Assembly (NCBI GenBank): GCA_963795775.1
Contig: CAWCJL010000002.1
Location: forward strand, 310,001 to 374,000
Length of the DNA stretch: 64,000 nucleotides
Direction: 5' to 3'
Source of the DNA: CAWCJL01 sp963795775
GTDB taxonomy: Bacteria > Acidobacteriota > Terriglobia > Terriglobales > Acidobacteriaceae
In this document: positions 9,584 through 17,453 of the stretch, piece after piece
How the letters are laid out: every line of letters begins with the position of its first letter
Position numbering within the stretch: position 1 is the first letter of the stretch
Notes under the pieces: generated by a model
What the model saw: only the letters and a program-made list of their open reading frames with translations
What the model was told of the DNA's origin: nothing
The model's database searches: none
Made by a program: the position numbers and the translations under genes

Positions 9584-10744
9584 CTATGCGAAGACCAGGC
9601 ACTGCGGCTTGGAGATCGGAAAGCTCTTCCCAGTATCCGCCAATCGCCCGCTGGCCGTATCGCGCGAAAAGACTGCAATGTTATCGGTCTGCTCGTTCGC
9701 CACAAGCAGCCAGTGCTCGCTCGGATCGAGCGCAAAGTGCCGCGGAATCTTGCCGCCGCACGAACTCCGGCGCTGCAACTGCAGTTTCGCGTCTTCTGCA
9801 ACTGTGAAAGTTGCCATAAAGTTGTCGTCGCGATTGGCTACATATGCAAAGCGTGCGTCCCTGGTCAGCACGATGTCGCAGCCGCGCGTCGGCCCCTTGT
9901 AGCCGGCCGGCAGCAGTTCCACCCGCTGTATGGTTTCGAGCGCGCCGCGCTGTCCATCCCAGCGCAGAACGTCCACCGTGGACTTGATTTCATTGACGCA
10001 ATAAGCCCACTTCCCGCTCGGGTGGAAGCGCAACGCACGCGGTCCAGAGCCCGGCTCCGCTTTCCATGCCGGCGGATCGTTCAGCGTCAGCTTGGCTGTG
10101 TCTGCATCCAGCCGGTAGATGTGGATCTTATCCAGCCCCAGGTCATTGACCAGGAGAAAGCGGTTATCCGGCGAAACCGTGACGCGATGTGCGTGCGGCT
10201 GCTCCTGCCGGTCCTTGTTCGGCCCGTGACCCGTGTACTGCTCAAAGGAAACCGCCGGGCTGAGATGCCCATCCTTCGCCAGCTTGAAGGAAGTTGCGCT
10301 GCCGCCGTTGTAGTTCGCACCAAATGCGGAGTGGCCGGTGTGGTCTACCGCTACGTGGCATGTGCCAGCGCCCTTGGACGCTACCTCATTCACCTTGGTC
10401 AGCTTCCTTGCCGCCCGGTTCAGCGCATAACTGGACACGGCGCCGCTGTTTTTGCCCTCATAGTGTTCGAGCTCGTTCGCGGCAATGAGCAATTGGCCGC
10501 CGGGGGCCAGCACCAGGAAGGTCGGGTTGTCAGCTTCCGTAGCGAGCTCCACTTGCTTCAATTCACCCGTGGCGGAATCGAAGTTGCAGGCGTAAATGCC
10601 TTTGCTCGTTCCCGTAACAGTCTGCGTACCGATCATCAGCAACTCGTCCATCCCTGCTCCTTTTGCATGTGCGAGCCAAGGGTGCGCGGCGATGGAAAGC
10701 ACCGCAGCGCCCTCCAGAAACGTACGTCGGGAAACCTTCTGCAT
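9584..10744 (-). CDS. exported beta-propeller lactonase family protein (6-phosphogluconolactonase-like)
   Basis: 386 residues from the ATG at 10744, which has GGAAAGG eight nt upstream; the ORF extends 32 codons further but lacks support. The N-terminus SRRTFLEGAAVLSIAA is a Tat signal, so the protein is probably exported folded. The rest shows the YbhE/Pgl seven-bladed propeller pattern: repeated units such as NPTFLVLAPGGQLLIAAN, HRVTVSPDNRFLLVND and LRFHPSGKWAYCVNE. Pgl hydrolyses 6-phosphogluconolactone, but an exported version cannot serve the pentose-phosphate pathway; it may act on another sugar lactone. Convergent with the alpha-galactosidase. Confidence 0.85.
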   Translation of the reverse strand: MQKVSRRTFLEGAAVLSIAAHPWLAHAKGAGMDELLMIGTQTVTGTSKGIYACNFDSATGELKQVELATEADNPTFLVLAPGGQLLIAANELEHYEGKNSGAVSSYALNRAARKLTKVNEVASKGAGTCHVAVDHTGHSAFGANYNGGSATSFKLAKDGHLSPAVSFEQYTGHGPNKDRQEQPHAHRVTVSPDNRFLLVNDLGLDKIHIYRLDADTAKLTLNDPPAWKAEPGSGPRALRFHPSGKWAYCVNEIKSTVDVLRWDGQRGALETIQRVELLPAGYKGPTRGCDIVLTRDARFAYVANRDDNFMATFTVAEDAKLQLQRRSSCGGKIPRHFALDPSEHWLLVANEQTDNIAVFSRDTASGRLADTGKSFPISKPQCLVFA

Positions 10745-10905
10745 CGCTTGCCTTTCCGGAAATTCGTGAAGCGCATTCCGTTTCGCGCCGTCACTCCATA
10801 TCCGATCCAGCCTACATGCATCTGCATGCAAGCGCTTCAACCGTTGCCGGCCATCCGGCGAGACGTTACGCGGTCACAGGGATCATCTTGGGTATCATCT
10901 TGGGC

Positions 10906-11364
10906 ATGCCCGCGCTTCGCCTCCCCCACTGTGCCGTCTTCGCCGCATTGCTCCTGTTCGCCGTTCCACTCTTCGCAAACGACCACCCCAAAAAGTACGC
11001 CGGCCAGTGGAAGGGTGAAACTTATAGCAAAGGTGAAACCCGCGCCGAAGCACGTGAAGGCACCCTCGCCACGCGCCACCACACCCTAGAACTCTCGCTC
11101 GGCGACGACGGCACCGCTACCGTCACACAAAGCCCCGACGCGGTCAGCGAAACCACCAGCTTCGCCCACTGGAGCGTTTCCGGCAATCAACTCACACTTA
11201 CCTTTGATGCCCCGTCAGCGCAGGCAAGCGAGGCAAAGCCCGACGCCGCGACAGAAGGCCCCGCGCCGCTGAGCTTCGCCATCGGCCATGGCGAGCTCAC
11301 GCCACTCACCTGGGATCACCGCCTCTGGAAAGGGCAGGGCCCTCCCACGCTCCATCGCCCCTGA
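10906..11364 (+). CDS. secreted hypothetical protein
   Basis: 152 residues from ATG 10906. The longer frame runs back through the lactonase promoter region and is unlikely. A signal peptide is clear (FAALLLFAVPLFA-ND). The mature domain (~130 residues) starts YAGQWKGETY and alternates short beta strands (HTLELSLGDDGTATVTQ, HWSVSGNQLTLTFD), like a small lipocalin- or META-type beta barrel, but I cannot assign a family. There are no cysteines in the mature part. It lies 43 nt before the carboxypeptidase gene, which has its own putative -10 box. Confidence 0.6.
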   Translation: MPALRLPHCAVFAALLLFAVPLFANDHPKKYAGQWKGETYSKGETRAEAREGTLATRHHTLELSLGDDGTATVTQSPDAVSETTSFAHWSVSGNQLTLTFDAPSAQASEAKPDAATEGPAPLSFAIGHGELTPLTWDHRLWKGQGPPTLHRP

Positions 11365-11407
11365 CGTTCCATTTGCAGCGAAGCCCCGGCTGGTAGACTG
11401 CGGGACA

Positions 11408-12994
11408 ATGCGCCTCTTCCCCGCCGCTCTGGCTGTTGCCGTTGCCTTGTCTCCCTCCGCTGCTTCCGCTCGCCAACACTCGTCGCACCACTCGCGCCCG
11501 CTTACAACAACCGAGCTGGCGCACCAGGTGGAGAAGCTGCTGGCCGATCCCGCGGTCGCGCATGCGCACTGGGGCATCTCTGTCGTGACGCTCGAGGGCA
11601 AGCAGGTCTTCTCGCTCAACGACGGCCAGTACTTCAACCCGGCCTCAAATGCCAAGCTCTTCACCACGGCGGCTGCGTTTGCGCTCCTGCCGCCCACGCT
11701 TACGTACACCACCCAAGTGGTGAGCGAGGGCACGCTCGACGGCAATGGCCGGCTACACGGCGCGCTGGCGATCCTCGGCGCCGGCGATCCCAATATATCC
11801 GGTCGCACTTTTCCTTACAGCACGCACACGGAGCGCTCCACCACACCGCTGGCTGCGCTGGAAGACATGGCGGACCAGGTGGTGCGCAATGGCGTGCGCT
11901 CGATCGATGGTGACGTCATCGGCGATGACACCTGGTTTCCCGCAGAAGGGTACGCCACCGGCTGGGAATGGGACGATCTCGAGTGGCTCTACGGCGCGCC
12001 TGTGTCCGCGCTTACGGTCAATGACAATGCGGTGTTCCTGAACATCACGCCGGCGGCGGAACCCGGCAATCCACCCATCGCGCAGTGGGACCCCGCGGTG
12101 CCCTACTACACACTCGAGAACGCGATGACCACCGTCGCGCGCGGCACTGCCGCTCGTCCCGGCATTGAACGTCATCCCGGCTCGCTTTCAGTCCGCATCT
12201 TCGGAACGACAGCGGTGGGCACGGATGGCGTGCACGCCGGACTCGCCATCGAAGATCCGGCTGACTTCGCAGCACGCGCATTCCTGGCCATGCTGCGCGC
12301 CCGCGGCGTCACCGTAACCGGCACGGCACGTCCGCGGCATCGCCCCGTCACCGATGCAAACAGCTTTCTTACCGAGCAGTCGGCTCCGCTCCCTCCGCTG
12401 CAGCGCGTCGCGCTATCCAGCATCACGGTACCTGCCGGCGACCGCCGCGTGCTGGCGACCCACGTGTCGCCGCCGCTCGCGCAGGACCTGGTGGTGACCA
12501 ACAAGGCCAGTCAGAATCTCCACGCCGAGCTGACCTTGCGCACGCTTGGCAAGCTTCTGGGCGCGGATGGCTCGTTTGTACAGGGCACGCGCGTTGTCCG
12601 CGCCTTCCTGCTAAGCGCCGGAGTACGGCCCGATGATTTCTTCTTCTATGACGGCTCAGGCCTCTCGCCGGATGACCTGACGACCCCGCGTGCTCTCAGC
12701 GGGCTGCTGGTCTACGCGGCGCGCCAACCCTGGGCGGCGGACTTCCGAGCCACCTTGCCGGTAGCCGGTGTCGACGGCAGTCTCTTGGCCCGCTTCGCCC
12801 ATTCTCACCTGAAAGGGACCATGGCCGCGAAGACCGGCACGCTGGCGGAGGCGCACGCACTTTCGGGCTACCTCACTGCCAGGACAGGCCGCACGCTGGC
12901 TTTCTCGCTCATCGTCAATGATCGCTACCCCGGCTCCGACGCGGAACGGAATCTGCTGGACAAACTCGCCGAAGTCATCGCTGCGGCCGAATAG
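11408..12994 (+). CDS. dacB: D-alanyl-D-alanine carboxypeptidase/endopeptidase, PBP4 (peptidase S13)
   Basis: 528 residues with a signal peptide ending near ASA-RQ. Penicillin-binding motifs are present in order: SxxK (NPASNAKLF, near residue 80), SxN (KASQNLHAE, near 368) and KTG (MAAKTGTLAEAH, near 473), with the long insert between the first two motifs that defines class C PBPs. It trims or cleaves peptidoglycan cross-links in the periplasm. The ATG has only a weak GGGA upstream, and a TAGACT box ends 8 nt before it. A second, diverged S13 enzyme lies at 21701-23332. Confidence 0.92.
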   Translation: MRLFPAALAVAVALSPSAASARQHSSHHSRPLTTTELAHQVEKLLADPAVAHAHWGISVVTLEGKQVFSLNDGQYFNPASNAKLFTTAAAFALLPPTLTYTTQVVSEGTLDGNGRLHGALAILGAGDPNISGRTFPYSTHTERSTTPLAALEDMADQVVRNGVRSIDGDVIGDDTWFPAEGYATGWEWDDLEWLYGAPVSALTVNDNAVFLNITPAAEPGNPPIAQWDPAVPYYTLENAMTTVARGTAARPGIERHPGSLSVRIFGTTAVGTDGVHAGLAIEDPADFAARAFLAMLRARGVTVTGTARPRHRPVTDANSFLTEQSAPLPPLQRVALSSITVPAGDRRVLATHVSPPLAQDLVVTNKASQNLHAELTLRTLGKLLGADGSFVQGTRVVRAFLLSAGVRPDDFFFYDGSGLSPDDLTTPRALSGLLVYAARQPWAADFRATLPVAGVDGSLLARFAHSHLKGTMAAKTGTLAEAHALSGYLTARTGRTLAFSLIVNDRYPGSDAERNLLDKLAEVIAAAE

Positions 12995-13079
12995 ACGCGC
13001 TGAGCGATCGTGAGAAGCGGAGGCTCCGAGAATCGCAAGTCGCGCAGTTCCGCCAGCACTGCCCGTTTAGTATGGAGAC

Positions 13080-13433
13080 TTGAACTCGCACCTGCGCCTC
13101 TCCGCTTTCCTCGCCTGCCTGGCCCTCGCTACCGGCTGCCGCTCGCTTCCTCCCGGCAAGCCAATCAGCGCGCTCAATACGCAGGAAGCTGCGGGCCGCG
13201 TGGTGTACCAGGCAAACTGCGCAAAGTGCCACAATGCCTACTCCACCCAGGCGCTGCACGGTCCCAGCCTGTATGGCCTCTACCGTAAGCCGTACCTGCC
13301 CAGCGGCGCGCCTTCACGGGACGACCGCGTTCTCGCCGTGGTGCTCCGCGGCCGCAATATGATGCCACCTGCCGGCCAGGACCTGAGCCAGCAGCAATTG
13401 GACGATCTGCTCGCGTATCTCCACACCTTATGA
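13080..13433 (+). CDS. c-type cytochrome lipoprotein
   Basis: 117 residues from a TTG start; a stop codon four codons upstream rules out anything earlier. The N-terminus is a lipoprotein signal with lipobox LATGC. One haem motif, CAKCH, lies near residue 43, and a C-terminal MMP likely supplies the axial Met, giving a small class I cytochrome c with the closing helix LDDLLAYL. It should be an outer-envelope electron carrier. Its stop overlaps the start of the next gene (ATGA), so the two are translationally coupled. No partner oxidoreductase is nearby. Confidence 0.85.
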   Translation: MNSHLRLSAFLACLALATGCRSLPPGKPISALNTQEAAGRVVYQANCAKCHNAYSTQALHGPSLYGLYRKPYLPSGAPSRDDRVLAVVLRGRNMMPPAGQDLSQQQLDDLLAYLHTL

Positions 13434-13795
13434 CGACCACGCCTCCCAGTTCCGCCCGACCCAACCTGCTCCCCGGCATGGCCGCCATCGCGCTGTGGAT
13501 GCTCGTGACCGCGCTCTTTGGCGTCTTCGGTGTATTGGGCCATCACTTCACTAAAGGCGCCCAGGCCACCGGCGTCCTGCTTATCTCTACCCTGCTGGTG
13601 ATAGCCGGCTACGGACTGATGCGGCTCTCCCGCTGGGGCTGGGCACTCTCCCTGGCGGCGGTGTTCCTTTCCATGTGCTTCTACTCCTGGAGCCTGTTCC
13701 GCTTTCACCAGATGCAATACATGGTGATGGCCACGGTCAATCTCGTCTTCTTCCTGTACCTGGTGCGGCCCGAAGTGCGCGAACGCCTTCACTGA
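13430..13795 (+). CDS. four-TM membrane protein coupled to cytochrome c
   Basis: 121 residues with four predicted helices (AAIALWMLVTALFGVFGVLG, TGVLLISTLLVIAGYGLM, GWALSLAAVFLSMCFYSWSLF, YMVMATVNLVFFLYLV). The ATG overlaps the cytochrome stop by 4 nt. I recognise no enzyme family. The helix-turn pattern resembles small DoxX-like or DUF-type membrane proteins, but no motif proves this. Its tight coupling to a lipoprotein cytochrome hints at a shared role in envelope electron transfer, which is inference only. Confidence 0.75.
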   Translation: MTTTPPSSARPNLLPGMAAIALWMLVTALFGVFGVLGHHFTKGAQATGVLLISTLLVIAGYGLMRLSRWGWALSLAAVFLSMCFYSWSLFRFHQMQYMVMATVNLVFFLYLVRPEVRERLH

Positions 13796-13911
13796 CGCGG
13801 ATCCGACCACGAGGCTGTCCCGCGGCTGCGAGTTAAAAGGGGCAGCCATGGCGCTCACGTCTCGCCACGTCCCCACGTCGCGCCTTCGCTACAATGGAAC
13901 GAGGTACCCAC

Positions 13912-14862
13912 GTGGCCGATATCGTCCTCAACTACCCAGGCACTTCTCCTTCCACCATGGATCTGGTGCAGATCAACACCGCACCGCGCCGCCCCGCTCC
14001 CAAGCCGGAGTGGCTCAAGGCCAAGGCGCCCGTGGGCGAGAATTTTCATGCACTGAAGAAGCTTGCGCGTGACCTGAACCTGCATACCGTTTGCGAGTCC
14101 GCGCACTGCCCCAACATCGGCGAATGCTGGCAGCACAAAACCGCGACCTTCATGATGCTGGGCAATACCTGCACCCGCCGTTGCGGCTTCTGCGCAGTAC
14201 CCAAGGGCAGGCCCGATGCGATTGACTACGACGAGCCGCGCCGGGTGGCCGAAGCCATAGCCGTCCTCGGCCTGAAGCACGCCGTCATCACCAGCGTGAA
14301 CCGCGACGACGATATCCTGGGCGGCGCCCGCGCCTTTGCCCTGGTCATCGAGGAAGTGCGCAGGCAGGCGCCCGGCTGCCAGGTGGAAGTGCTCATCCCC
14401 GATTTCCAGGGCCGCGAGGACGCTATCCGCATCGTGGTCGATGCCCACCCCGAAGTGCTGAACCACAACACCGAGACCGTGCCGCGGCTCTATCGCGCTG
14501 TCCGCTCCGGGGCGCGCTACGAGCGTACGCTGGCCCTGCTCGAAACCTCCAAGCGCATGGACCCGACCGTCGTGACCAAGTCCGGCGTCATGGTCGGCCT
14601 GGGCGAAGAAACCGACGAACTGCTGGCGGTCTACCGCGATCTCGCCGCCGTCGGGACTGACATTCTCACCATCGGTCAATACCTGCGCCCCTCGAAAGAC
14701 CATCTGCCGATGGCCCGCTACTACACCCCGGACGAGTTCACCTTCATGCGCGACGAGGCCATGAAAATGGGCTTCCGCCACGTGGAGTCCGGCCCGCTGG
14801 TGCGCTCCAGCTATCACGCGCACGAGCAGGCCGCGAGCACCGGTCTGGCGGTTCTGGCGTAG
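13912..14862 (+). CDS. lipA: lipoyl synthase
   Basis: 316 residues from GTG 13912, chosen because GAGG (13901-13904) sits 7 nt upstream. The ATG at 13894 gives 322 residues but overlaps a TACAAT box. Both iron-sulphur cluster motifs are present: CESAHCPNIGEC, the auxiliary cluster, and CTRRCGFC, the radical-SAM cluster. The C-terminal RSSYHA ends the catalytic barrel; its serine is the expected ligand. LipA inserts two sulphurs into octanoyl groups on the E2 or GcvH proteins. lipB and lplA are not adjacent. Confidence 0.95.
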   Translation: MADIVLNYPGTSPSTMDLVQINTAPRRPAPKPEWLKAKAPVGENFHALKKLARDLNLHTVCESAHCPNIGECWQHKTATFMMLGNTCTRRCGFCAVPKGRPDAIDYDEPRRVAEAIAVLGLKHAVITSVNRDDDILGGARAFALVIEEVRRQAPGCQVEVLIPDFQGREDAIRIVVDAHPEVLNHNTETVPRLYRAVRSGARYERTLALLETSKRMDPTVVTKSGVMVGLGEETDELLAVYRDLAAVGTDILTIGQYLRPSKDHLPMARYYTPDEFTFMRDEAMKMGFRHVESGPLVRSSYHAHEQAASTGLAVLA

Positions 14863-14909
14863 CCGCAACGGCACCGGAGGGTGGTATGGTCTACACGCAG
14901 GAGGCAGCC

Positions 14910-15437
14910 ATGGCGACCGCGATCGCTTCACCTCACATTCCGCTGGAAGATTACCTGCATGGCAACTACCGTCCCGACCTTGACTACGTCGATGGCTCGT
15001 TGGAGGACAGACACGTGGGAGAATACGATCACGGGGCACTCATCCTGGCAGTCCTCCAGCATTTCCTGCGCCATAAGCACGAATGGGGACTTCGTGTTGT
15101 CTCGGACGTGCGTATCCGTATCAGCCCCACGCACTACCGTGTCCCGGATATCCTTCTGCTCTCCCGGGATTTGCCTAGGGAGCAGATCATCACCCATCCT
15201 CCCCTGGTCTGCGTCGAGATCCTTTCCCCGGAAGACCGCATCCGCAGCTTCCAGGCGCGCGTGAAGGACTACTTCGACATGGGCGTGAAGCACGTCTGGA
15301 TTCTCGACCCCAAATCGCAGGTCGGCTACAGCGCCACCTCCTCGGAATTCTCCGATTGGAAGCAGCAGACGCACTTCACGGTCGAAGGCACGCCCATTGT
15401 GATGGAGCTCGAAGCCGTATTGCGCGAGATGGACTGA
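14910..15437 (+). CDS. Uma2 family endonuclease-like protein (DUF820)
   Basis: 175 residues from ATG 14910, which has AGGAGG six nt upstream. The earlier in-frame ATG at 14886 lies inside a TATGGT -10-like box. Uma2/PF05685 features: YVDGSLEDR with an acidic active-site residue, VVSDVRIRISPTHYRVPDILLL (PD-type Asp), VEILSPEDR and the VKHVWILDPKS strand, together making the restriction-endonuclease-like fold. These proteins are abundant in cyanobacteria, Acidobacteria and Planctomycetes and their physiological role is not settled. It stands alone between lipA and frr. Confidence 0.85.
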   Translation: MATAIASPHIPLEDYLHGNYRPDLDYVDGSLEDRHVGEYDHGALILAVLQHFLRHKHEWGLRVVSDVRIRISPTHYRVPDILLLSRDLPREQIITHPPLVCVEILSPEDRIRSFQARVKDYFDMGVKHVWILDPKSQVGYSATSSEFSDWKQQTHFTVEGTPIVMELEAVLREMD

Positions 15438-15530
15438 AGCCTTCTCGAAATGCGCGGTTCGCGCCTGCCCGGATAGCCAGTCCTCCTTTAGAATCACTCT
15501 TTCGGGCATCCCCGAGGAGAAACACACACC

Positions 15531-16118
15531 ATGGCAGTTTCGGCAATGGGCAGCATTCCTGCACTCAAAGACATCCACCAGCAGCTCAAGACGCGCATGG
15601 ACAAGGCGGTCAAGGACTTCGGGCAGAACCTCACCTCAACCCGCACCGGCCGCGCCAATGTGCAGATGCTCGATCAGATCCGCGTAGCCTATTACGGCTC
15701 CGAGATGCCGCTCAACCAGCTCGCGCAAATCACCACGCCCGACCCGCAGATGATTGTCGTCCAGCCCTTTGACCCCTCCATCATCCCCGATATCGAGAAG
15801 GCCCTGCGCGTCTCCGACCAGGGCTTCAATCCGCAAAACGACGGCAAGATCGTCCGCATCAAAATCCCGCCAATGACGCAGGAGCGCCGCAAGGAAGTAG
15901 TCAAGCACCTCAACAAGGTGCTGGAAGAACACCGCACCGCGGTGCGCAACATCCGCCGGGACGGCAATGACATGATCAAGAAAGCCGCCAAGGACAAGCT
16001 CATCTCCGAGGATGAAGAAAAGCGCTCGCTCGAAGAAATGCAGAAGCTGACCGATGACGAGATCAAGCGCATGGAAGAGATGTCGAAGGCGAAAGAGAAA
16101 GAAGTGATGCAGATCTGA
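15531..16118 (+). CDS. frr: ribosome recycling factor
   Basis: 195 residues, about ten longer than E. coli RRF because of an N-terminal MAVSAMGSIP extension. The family pattern is clear: TRTGRANVQMLDQIRVAYYG near residue 37, the EMPLNQLAQITTPDP segment and the long C-terminal helices ending KEKEVMQI. With EF-G it splits post-termination ribosomes. A GAGGAGA site precedes the ATG, and a TAGAAT -10-like box lies at 15489-15494. pyrH and tsf, the usual neighbours, are absent. Confidence 0.95.
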   Translation: MAVSAMGSIPALKDIHQQLKTRMDKAVKDFGQNLTSTRTGRANVQMLDQIRVAYYGSEMPLNQLAQITTPDPQMIVVQPFDPSIIPDIEKALRVSDQGFNPQNDGKIVRIKIPPMTQERRKEVVKHLNKVLEEHRTAVRNIRRDGNDMIKKAAKDKLISEDEEKRSLEEMQKLTDDEIKRMEEMSKAKEKEVMQI

Positions 16119-16210
16119 TCAGCGGCTTCGGCTGCGGTCCTGCTGGTCGCTTCCGTTCTGAAAGTTGCCCGCGCCCTCCAAAGGCATGCAGCCGGGCACC
16201 ACGCTCTCCG

Positions 16211-16651
16211 TTAGCGCCGCGATCTCTCCGCTTTGCATTCTGCACACTGGCAGTTCCGGCGTAGAAAATCCCACGAGTAAATCCCGCTCTTGTGCCCGTC
16301 GTTCCAGTGGAAGATCACGGCATAGCGCCCGGCCGGCTCGACCGAGTCCGGACGCGGCGGCGGCTGGAACATCGGGAGCACGGCTGCAGGCTGCGCCTTC
16401 GGCTGCCCGGGGGCGCGATGCTCCTTCTCTCGCTCCTCGTGGCAGGTCGCGCATGGGCAGCCATCGCGAAGCCATCGGAAGGTCCAGGCACTGCGATGCC
16501 CATCCTTCCAGTCGATCTCCATCCCCGTCCCTTCGGTCTGGTGGATGCGCACCTTGGCCGGATCGGTGGATTCACGCGGCAGCGGACGGTTGCTAACGTC
16601 AATGCGCTGCATTTCCTGCTCGTCAATAATGCGAATGCCTTCGTGGCTCAT
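16211..16651 (-). CDS. DUF971 domain protein (gamma-butyrobetaine hydroxylase-like N-terminal domain)
   Basis: 146 residues. The central part (MEIDWKDGHRSAWTFRWLRDGCPCATC) is the DUF971/PF06155 pattern, and the fold continues after a Pro-rich insert with VIFHWNDGHKSGIYSWDFLR and a second cysteine group CQCAEC. The two CxxC groups probably bind a metal, zinc or an iron-sulphur cluster. Related domains are linked to iron-sulphur carrier function and to the N-terminus of gamma-butyrobetaine hydroxylase. The ~18-residue Pro/Gln-rich insert between halves is unusual. It forms a minus-strand run with the methyltransferase upstream. Confidence 0.8.
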   Translation of the reverse strand: MSHEGIRIIDEQEMQRIDVSNRPLPRESTDPAKVRIHQTEGTGMEIDWKDGHRSAWTFRWLRDGCPCATCHEEREKEHRAPGQPKAQPAAVLPMFQPPPRPDSVEPAGRYAVIFHWNDGHKSGIYSWDFLRRNCQCAECKAERSRR

Positions 16652-16747
16652 AAGGTCTGCTTACAGGATAGCGCCTCGGGCCAGCTCGAAGCTTCGCGCC
16701 CCGATGAAGCCCAGGTCCGCGATCGCAACCACGCCACGGCTGCTCGG

Positions 16748-17320
16748 CTAGCGCGAACTCTTCCTACCGTCCTTGCGGTAGCACCACACCGCCGCGGGCG
16801 GCAGGTTGGTCCACACCCGTCCCATGCGTCTGGCCTGCAAGGGAAGCCCCTTGGTCTCAATCGGCCGGCGCAGCCCGTAGGTGAACTGCAGGAAGTCCCC
16901 TCCCGGCCGTAGCACCTGGAGCGCTGCCGCCATGGTTTCCCGGCGACGCTCTCGCGAAAGATTGCGCATCGGTACGCCGGAGATGATGGCGCCGACCGAG
17001 CCGTGCAACTCAGCGGGAAGAAGACGCGGCAGGTCAGCGGCATTCCCGCACAGCACATTCACAGCCGGAAACTCGTTTCGCAGGTATTGCGCCAGTGACG
17101 GATCCAGTTCCACTACCCACATGCGGTCCGGCGCCACGCCCCGATCAAGAATCGCGCTGGTGAAAGCCCCGGTGCCCGCGCCGAGCTCCACCACCGGCGA
17201 ACCATCTTGCGGGACGAAGGAGGCCATACGTTTGGAGAGTGCCGAGGAGCTAGGCGCGATCGAGCCCGCGCGCACAGGATTACGGTAGACGGACTGTAGA
17301 AAGGCAGCCAGCGATTGCAC
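16748..17320 (-). CDS. SAM-dependent methyltransferase, phospholipid N-methyltransferase-like
   Basis: 190 residues from a GTG start with AGGAGGG ten nt upstream. The N-terminal SVYRNPVRAGSIAPSSSALSK and the SAM motif VVELGAGTGAFTSAIL (~43-58), then MWVVELDPS, NVLCGNAADL and AIISGVPMRNLS, match the PmtA/rRNA-dimethylase-like group that methylates phosphatidylethanolamine in Proteobacteria. The GxP-type motif IV supports this. Membrane-lipid methylation is the likeliest job, but small-molecule substrates cannot be excluded. It is 97 nt upstream of the DUF971 gene on the same strand. Confidence 0.75.
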   Translation of the reverse strand: MQSLAAFLQSVYRNPVRAGSIAPSSSALSKRMASFVPQDGSPVVELGAGTGAFTSAILDRGVAPDRMWVVELDPSLAQYLRNEFPAVNVLCGNAADLPRLLPAELHGSVGAIISGVPMRNLSRERRRETMAAALQVLRPGGDFLQFTYGLRRPIETKGLPLQARRMGRVWTNLPPAAVWCYRKDGRKSSR

Positions 17321-17453
17321 CGATGTGTGACCCTCCTGGTTCTTGGGATGCGCCCCGGAGCGATTCGGGCATCAGCGAGAGTGCAGGCAATGTCTTGCCA
17401 CCTATCTCGCCGTTCTTTCCTTGCAGCACTCAGAAATGCGCCCGCCCGCGGCG

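Noticed and set aside
9440..11089. 549-aa ORF opposite the lactonase gene
   Set aside because: Arg/Ala/Val-rich with no motif; the opposite strand holds a Tat signal and clear beta-propeller units.
13894..13911. ATG 13894 as the lipA start
   Set aside because: It lies in a TACAAT box; GTG 13912 has GAGG at good spacing, though only 6 residues are at stake.
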